Shown: positions 57,916 to 64,000 of the stretch, piece after piece
Numbering within the stretch: the first letter of the stretch is position 1
Layout: the number at the start of each line of letters is the position of its first letter
Source of the DNA: Drosophila miranda
Lineage: Eukaryota > Arthropoda > Insecta > Diptera > Drosophilidae
Assembly (NCBI RefSeq): GCF_003369915.1
Contig: NC_046674.1
Coordinates: 3,038,001-3,102,000, forward strand
Direction of reading: 5' to 3'
DNA length: 64,000 nt
The notes under the pieces: generated by a model
Database searches by the model: none
Seen by the model: only the letters and a program-made list of their open reading frames with translations
What the model was told of the DNA's origin: nothing
Translations under genes and position numbers: made by a program

Positions 57916-59650
57916 CCGGTTATCCATTGGCTGGAGGATTGGGTGGAATCTTACACTCGTACATTCCTGAAGATCACCTGCCATGTTTGTAAACGAAATT
58001 AACGCCGCACTAGAGTGAAAACTCTGCCGTGCCCCCCGCCCCCCCCCCCCCCGCTCCCCCTCCACATCCACCCCCTGCCGATACAGCCGATCCAGCGATG
58101 GAGAGAACCCGTTTCAGTTAGAACTCCCTCTCAATCCCCCTCCCACTCCGCATTTATGCAAATACAAATATTTGCAGCTTTAAAAAATAAAAAATACAAA
58201 TCGTATGCCTGGCGACTAGCCAAAAGCAAACGAAAAGGAGTAAAAAATAACCTCGAAAACTTCTCTCCCTCTCCCTCTCTCTGTCTCTCCGGGCAACACG
58301 CAACAGGTTTCTCGGTTTCTCGGCTTCTCAAAATCAAAGATTTAGCTTCGACCAAAAATGATTCGATTAATCACAATTTTTAGGGAGAGAAACGCAACAT
58401 AAACGAAATTCACAACGGAATAAATCAAACCCCCCCCCCCCCAAAAAAAAAATGTAAACAGACGGAAACTGCGACTTCGGGGATTGGGGGCTGGGGGCCG
58501 GGGGGGCCGGGGGACTGTAAGGCGCTGACGGGGCAACAAATAATCCACGAAATAAAGAGAGAAACAATCAAGGTTTTTCGGGTGAAAAGAAGAAGAAGAG
58601 AAAAAAAACCAAAAATTAAAAGATGATAAAACAGTTTTTGGCATTGAGCGTGTATCCCCCCCCATCCCCTCTATCCTCTCCCCTTGCCTCCTCACTGCTG
58701 ATCGTATTTTTGGGGAAATCCTGGCAGCAGAAAACAAAAAAAAAAAGAGCCGCAAAATAATTTTGCCTCGAAGGTGAATGAAGATTGTAATAAAAAATAA
58801 TTTTAAAAAAATATAAAAAAAGTGATGTGCGTGAAATTACAAAAAAAAAAAAATAAAATATAAATATATAAATATATATTTCTGAGGTCTAAAGTGTTTC
58901 GCAGAGCCTTTGATTGATCGAAATTAAGGCTCTATAAATGCAAATCAAAAATAAAAACTAATTACAGATGATACCCCTACCCCCTCACCCTCCCCCGGCC
59001 CATTGGAAAGTGCAATCGAAATTAAATGTCAAATAAATACAAAAAAAAAAAAAATATAGAAATGGAAAAGCAACAAAAACCCTTCGAAACGAAACGAAAC
59101 GTGCGGGAATTTCGGTTTTAGTTAAAATTGTATTTTTGTTATTTGCATGTAACGAAAACATACGATATATACTCGCGTGTGTGGGTGTATGGGTGTGTGT
59201 GTGTGTCTTTGCTTTACAGTTGTGTGTGTTTTTTTTTGTACAGTGGGCGCTCTCTCTCTCTCTCTTTCTCTCTCTCCTTCTTCCGCTGCAGCAGCAGCTA
59301 TTGTTATGGCATTTATTTTCATTTTTTGTTGTTTTGTTTTTGCAGGAGAGAAGCTTACAAAACCGGAGAGGGACTTCGTTTCGCACAGAGAGAAAGAGAG
59401 AGGACGCCTTTAAAGAGAGGAAGAGATCGCTTTGGCGAGGGACTCTCCTCCGAAGAGAGCGGGAGAGCGACATGCGACGACGCCGTCGTGGCCGCTGCTG
59501 TCAATGACGCGACGAAACATACAACAAAAAGCCAAGCAAAAACAATATTCGCGTACAAAATCAATCAACAAACAATTCGGATACGGCCTTCCCTGGATAC
59601 GGCCATAAACAGCAAAAGATACAGATAGAAGTGTAAGATATCTTTTCCAG
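56319..59650. other. Non-coding spacer before bestrophin, rich in simple repeats
   Basis: No convincing gene on either strand. Holds tttgc repeats (about 57300-57325), gacagac repeats (57603-57625), CA run (about 57769-57789), CAA run (about 57884-57917), C runs (about 58035-58052 and 58430-58442), A/T-rich 58780-58880, GT run (about 59179-59208) and CT run (about 59250-59277). It probably includes 5' non-coding exon(s) and intron of the bestrophin, since an acceptor-like cttttccag ends at 59650. Confidence 0.5.
57884..57917. repeat. CAA microsatellite
   Basis: About eleven caa repeats followed by ccggtt. Confidence 0.85.
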
Positions 59651-59672
59651 CCGAAAACCAAGAGCCGCCCCA

Positions 59673-62511
59673 ATGACCGTCTCATACGCGGGCGAAGTGC
59701 CAAATGGCAGCAGTTTCGGCTGCTTCTGGAAGATCCTATGGAAGTGAGTACCCATCCCATCCCATCCCATCCCATCCCATCATTATTGGCACCTCCCTGT
59801 GGAGGACTCTGTTGGGGAGCATTAAGTGGGTCACCCAGTGCCTCGTACTGCTTCGCACTGGGGGATTTTTCCCCTATTACTCATCTTTCAACTTGTGCCG
59901 CTGGCTGGCTGGCTGGCTGGCTGTTTACCAACGAAATTAACATCGAACTTTTGTGTAAACAATCGCCATGGCGACAGCAACAGCGACAGCGACAGTTCCG
60001 CTTCCAACATCTGGCTATTCGAGAGGTTTTTTGCATTAATTGTTTCCCCGAAAGTGCACTCACTCGTAACCGTCGAAACGGTAGGGCCATGGGGCCATGG
60101 GGCCACAGCCCACAGCCCACAGAAAACCCAACAAATTCGATGCCCAAAAAGTGATTCGATTCTCTGATGCTAGGAATGTGCGTTTTAAAACATGCTTTTT
60201 TTTTTAATAGTTAATCTCTTCTTGAGGCCTTTTAAGCAACAGATCACAGAGGGACCTTGGATCAAAACAAACAGAACAAAACAGAACAAAGACCCCGAAA
60301 GACCCCCATTGGTGGGGGGGAGTTAGACCAGTTTCAAAAGCGTGTTTCGATTCACACACAAACACCATCGAAAGGCCATCCCCCAACCCCATTAGAATTC
60401 ATTGGAACTGACATGCAAGCTTATAATATCATCATCATCCATTAAGCATGAAAAATAGTGAACAAATACGGGGGGGCCCCCCACCGAATATACTGAATGA
60501 GGAAATCATCGCCAAGCTCAAAGATATTCCATCGAATTCCATCGAAAAGTAATACCCAATACCTTCCCCTCTTTGCAGATGGCGCGGCAGTGTCTACAAA
60601 CTGATCTGGCGCGAATTGGTCGCGTATCTGTGCCTGTACTACACCATAAATGTTATCTATAGATTCGCCCTGACTGCCAACCAACAGGCGTGAGTATTGG
60701 CCGCGTTCCGGGCGTCTCCGGGCGTCTCTGGGCCACTGATAATCTATCTACTGATCTACTGATCTACTGATAATCTCTCTCCTTGGTGGGGCAGCATCTT
60801 CAACAAAATCCGCCAGTACTTCGGACAGCAGGGCGAAAGCATACCCATGTCCTTCGTCCTCGGCTTCTATGTGAACCTCGTGGTGAAACGCTGGTGGGAA
60901 CAGTACCGCCTGCTGCCCTGGCCCGACACGCTGGCCCTCTTCATCAGCGCCGCCATCTCCAATGCCAATGGCGGAGTAAATGTAAGCGACACAGACAGCG
61001 ACACGGACAGCGAGAGTGTATTAATCCCTTGGTCTTTAGAACGAAACGGGTCGCCTGATGCGCAGGAATATCATGCGGTACATGGTCCTGGCCTACGTCA
61101 TCACTCTGCAGCGCATCTCGCTGCGTGTGAAGCGGCGCTTCCCCACCACCCAGCACCTGGTGGACGCCGGCCTCATGCACGAGTCCGAGATGAAGATCTT
61201 CGAGGCCCTGAACGCCAAGAGCCCCATGTCCAAGTACTGGATGCCGCTCGTCTGGGCCACGAACATCATCAATCGGGCGCGAAAGGACGGCCTCATCGCC
61301 TCCGACCACATCGTGCAGACGATTCTGGTCGAACTATCGGATATTCGTAGGCGTTTGGGTGGCCTCATCGGCTACGACACGGTCTGTGTTCCTTTGGTCT
61401 ATACGCAGGTACGATGCCCCCTCCTTCACGAGTCCTTCCACCCCTTACGAGATGCTTTTCACAGGTGGTTACCCTCGTGCTGTATACCTACTTTATTGCC
61501 GCCCTTCTGGGGCGACAAATGCTCCCGAACGTCCTCGATCGCAATGGACGCGAGGATCCCGATTTGTACTTCCCGCTTTTCACCGTCTTGCAGGTGAGTT
61601 TTCCCCCAAAACTGTTTCCCCCACTGAAGCGGCAGAACTCCCAACCGATGGCCACTGCTGCATGTCGCGTTCAATTCTCAAATGATCAAAGAGCATTTAG
61701 AAGTTATTTGCCTTTGCTTATAATTTGCACGTTCCGCTTTATTTAAGCCATAAATCTTTAACAATTTTGCACGTCTCGTTGACGTTTTGTACAAATATTA
61801 AACAAAAACTTGTTGCGGTTTCTCTGCTTCTCTGTTTCTCTGTTTCTCTGCTTTCTGTTTGTTTTTTTTCCCGCTTATTATTGTTATTTTTTTGTTTAAT
61901 TTGTGGCTCATTAACGTAAATGTAACTGAAACTGTGGGCCAGGCCGGCCAGCCCTGGCTACCGCCAAATGTAATGGCGATACCTTGTTACTGATACGGAG
62001 GATGCCGATACGATACCCTCTCGCTGGGGAGTGTGCACTGCAGATACATATAGATCTGTTTATCTATCTGTAGATATCATGATATTCGGCCACTTACAAA
62101 GGCTGTTTCTGCTCTGCGGTTTCTGCGGGTTTTTCTGTGCTCGACGCCTGCCTGCCGCATGCCGCCTGCTGCCTGCCTTCTTATGTAAACGATTCGCGGT
62201 CACGTCTGAGAAATACTTTTCCCCCAAAGTTGCTTCAGATAGACGGATAGATAGACAAGTGTTTAGCCCATTTAATTTATACTGTTTTCGCGCGAAAAGG
62301 TAGCGAGAAGGCAGGAGAGTGGTTTCGTGGCTCCACTTCAGCTGTGGGGCTGGTATCTGATTCGATTTAATCGTGTTCCCCTTCTTCCCCTTCTCCTTTG
62401 CAGTTCGTCTTTTATGTGGGCTGGCTGAAGGTGGCCGAGGTGCTGATCAATCCCTTTGGCGAGGATGACGATGATATAGAACTCAATTGGCTGATCGATC
62501 GCCACATAAAG
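59673..62511 (+). CDS. Best2: Bestrophin chloride channel, N-terminal 325 residues
   Basis: Six coding exons in the window: 59673-59743, 60579-60689, 60795-60981, 61040-61408, 61465-61593, 62404-62511. All introns are GT-AG; the gene runs on past 64000. Bestrophins are pentameric calcium-gated chloride channels of the plasma membrane. The start [12 protein letters not shown] has the conserved gating N-terminus. Neck residues I77, F81 and F85 lie in [18 protein letters not shown] and PWPD follow; exon 6 ends with [18 protein letters not shown], the acidic calcium clasp. The donor of exon 3 could also be gtaaat six bases earlier. Best2 rather than Best1 is chosen because the sequence departs from Best1 and because of the ImpL3-lipase neighbourhood. 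The 3' exons were not found in 62512-64000. Confidence 0.85.
59744..60578 (+). other. Bestrophin intron 1 with CCCAT and GGCT repeats
   Basis: Right after the donor gtgagta comes a run of cccat repeats (about 59751-59779). A ctgg run (about 59900-59923) and ggggccat repeats (about 60087-60106) follow. The intron ends in ctttgcag at 60578. No nested gene seen. Confidence 0.75.
61594..62403 (+). other. Bestrophin intron 5
   Basis: Donor caggtgagt, acceptor cctttgcag at 62403. Contains a tctctgtttctctg repeat (about 61820-61858) and a gatagacggatag stretch near 62238. No nested gene seen. Confidence 0.75.
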
Positions 62512-64000
62512 GTGAGTCACACACACAGACGAGGCACAAGGTGTTTCAAGCCATGAAAAATCTCTAATAAGCAATCATCAATAAATAAATAATCCCCGCG
62601 GCGTATACGTGATATTTTCATTAAATTATGAGCAAAAAAATTCCCCCCAAATGAAACGGCTGAAAACCTGTCCAACTGCCAGTTAAAATTATTTAACATC
62701 AACTTGAGAGAAATTTAAATTCAATTAAATTTTAAGCAACCGATTTCCAAATTAAACCGAAAGAATTTTCAAATGAAACAGAAACCTTAAGTGCAATTAA
62801 GACACAAAGACCTTGGGGCGGGACAAGGCACATCCGTGTATCCATCAGATACTTAACAAACCATTCATTCCGCGTCCGAGTCTGAGAGCACAATTATATC
62901 CGTAATTATGAGCGTTTCCAAGTATCATGACTGCTCGGATCTTGGCCTTTTTCGAGACTCTGCTAATTGGGTTAGCGTGCTGCAAAAAAGAGCCAAAAAA
63001 GGGGCAAAGAAAGGCTGGAGAAGAAAGGGTTGGAGCGACATCTCTCGGCGATAATCGGGCGAGAAACTGCTGCTCCAGAGATTCTCTTCCGACTCCTCTC
63101 GATCATACGATTAATGCATAAATCTATCTTTAGTTCTGGTTCTGTCTATCTGTCTGTCTTTCTGTCGTGTATAAATCTTTATTAATGTGGAAATCTTTGT
63201 ACATATCCGAGAAATGTGTTTGTGTGCCACCTTTAGATCGTGGCCAAAGCAAATATAAATTTCCATTTGATTTAATGTGATAGTCGATTAACGTATTACG
63301 ATTTGTATACCCTGTGCTCCATCGACTAACAGGGGTGTATTCGATTCATCGCACCGAACATGTCAAGTGGTTCCAAGCCGATCTCAAGTCTCCGATCTCA
63401 ACCCGCAACCGCAGACTAATGAATAATGATCTCCTCTTTCTGGTGGCCAAAAGTCATAGCCATCGGAATCGATAGACTTGAGGCTCTACAATTTGTTCAA
63501 AATTAATACTTTAAAAACCCAGCAAAAGTCGAAAAAAAAAGGTTCTTATTTTGTGATAAATTTGTTTGCAAAGGTGCATTCATTGGGCGTCGTTTAGGGT
63601 ATTGTTTGTAGAAATCCATGGACAAACGGCTGAGGTGGGCCGCATTACTCCTCCGAAGGATGCTGGGAGTCGCTGGAGAGTCTCTCCTTCAAGAAGAAAA
63701 CCTGCCTTTTCGTGGCATTCCTTACTCTGCGGCTTATCGCTTGTTTTTAGATGAATATTCGCTAATATTTGTATCTCTTTCCGTTCCAAAGTTCCAGTAT
63801 TCCAGTATTCCACCTCTCCGCCCCTCCGCCCCCTGTTCTCTGGGGTATTTTCTGGAACGTTTGACTTCGGTTTAAAGCTCTGTTTTTGCATATCTGTATC
63901 TCTGTATCCACAAATGCTGTCTGCAGTGTGCCCCCGTCCGCCCCTACCACCTGCACCACCTGTATCTGTATCTGCATCTGTGTGCGCGCGCGTATCTGTG
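62512..64000 (+). other. Start of a long bestrophin intron
   Basis: Begins with gtgagtcac at 62512. A tctgtctatctg repeat is at about 63137-63166 and a ctgtatctgtatctg repeat runs at about 63961-63985, ending near the window edge with tgcgcgcgcg. No exon resembling the bestrophin continuation and no other gene was found. Confidence 0.6.

Noticed and set aside
59128-59628. Frame of 166 codons just before the bestrophin start
   Set aside because: It reads through GT and CT microsatellites and gives low-complexity protein; the region is better explained as bestrophin 5' non-coding sequence.
62512-64000. Remaining bestrophin exons inside the window
   Set aside because: I searched for the expected continuation after NWLIDRHIK with an acceptor in phase and saw none; the next exon is presumably to the right.

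Overview
This is nuclear DNA of an insect, almost certainly a Drosophila and probably of the obscura group. The right third carries three intron-containing genes: lactate dehydrogenase (ImpL3/Ldh), a secreted pancreatic-type lipase resembling CG10163, and a bestrophin best matched to Best2. As far as I recall, these genes neighbour each other in the same order at 65A on Muller element D of D. melanogaster. GT-AG introns of 56-80 bp, GATA/TATA promoters and abundant microsatellites fit this. Nothing is prokaryotic. The species call is an inference.

Positions 1-46126 are a tandem array of nine head-to-tail units of about 5 kb (U0-U8). Exceptions are U0 (cut by the window edge), U1 (2.6 kb, internal deletion) and U3 (9.7 kb, carrying a later 4.7 kb insertion). 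Reading the + strand, each unit holds: the 3' flank of a protein phosphatase 1 inhibitor-2 (I-2) gene; an I-2 coding copy on the - strand; about 270 bp of I-2 5' flank; and a + strand mosaic of dead non-LTR retrotransposons. The mosaic is an R1/LOA-like element interrupted by a 5'-truncated CR1/Jockey-type element. The array ends at the only I-2 copy with its own start codon (46651-47496, - strand), the likely parent gene.

All nine array copies share a 61-bp deletion that removes the start codon and the KGILK phosphatase-docking motif. Eight also show a shared 33-bp in-frame deletion of an acidic stretch (U0 is one codon shorter still). Despite this, the rest of the I-2 frame stays open in every copy, and nearly all further coding indels are multiples of three. 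U8 is visibly a recombinant between the U7 copy and the parent. U3 carries a nearly full-length CR1/Jockey-type retrotransposon (15158-19830) with a PHD-type ORF1 and an ORF2 broken by one in-frame stop, flanked by a 5-bp duplication. Retrotransposon transcription on the + strand would run antisense through the next I-2 copy, so the array could be a source of antisense I-2 RNA.

From 47776 to 64000 the sequence is ordinary gene neighbourhood: a long non-coding stretch with candidate regulatory sites, ImpL3 (51323-52457), the lipase (53513-54830), a 4.8 kb non-coding stretch rich in simple repeats, and the first six coding exons of the bestrophin (59673-62511). The bestrophin continues beyond the window.
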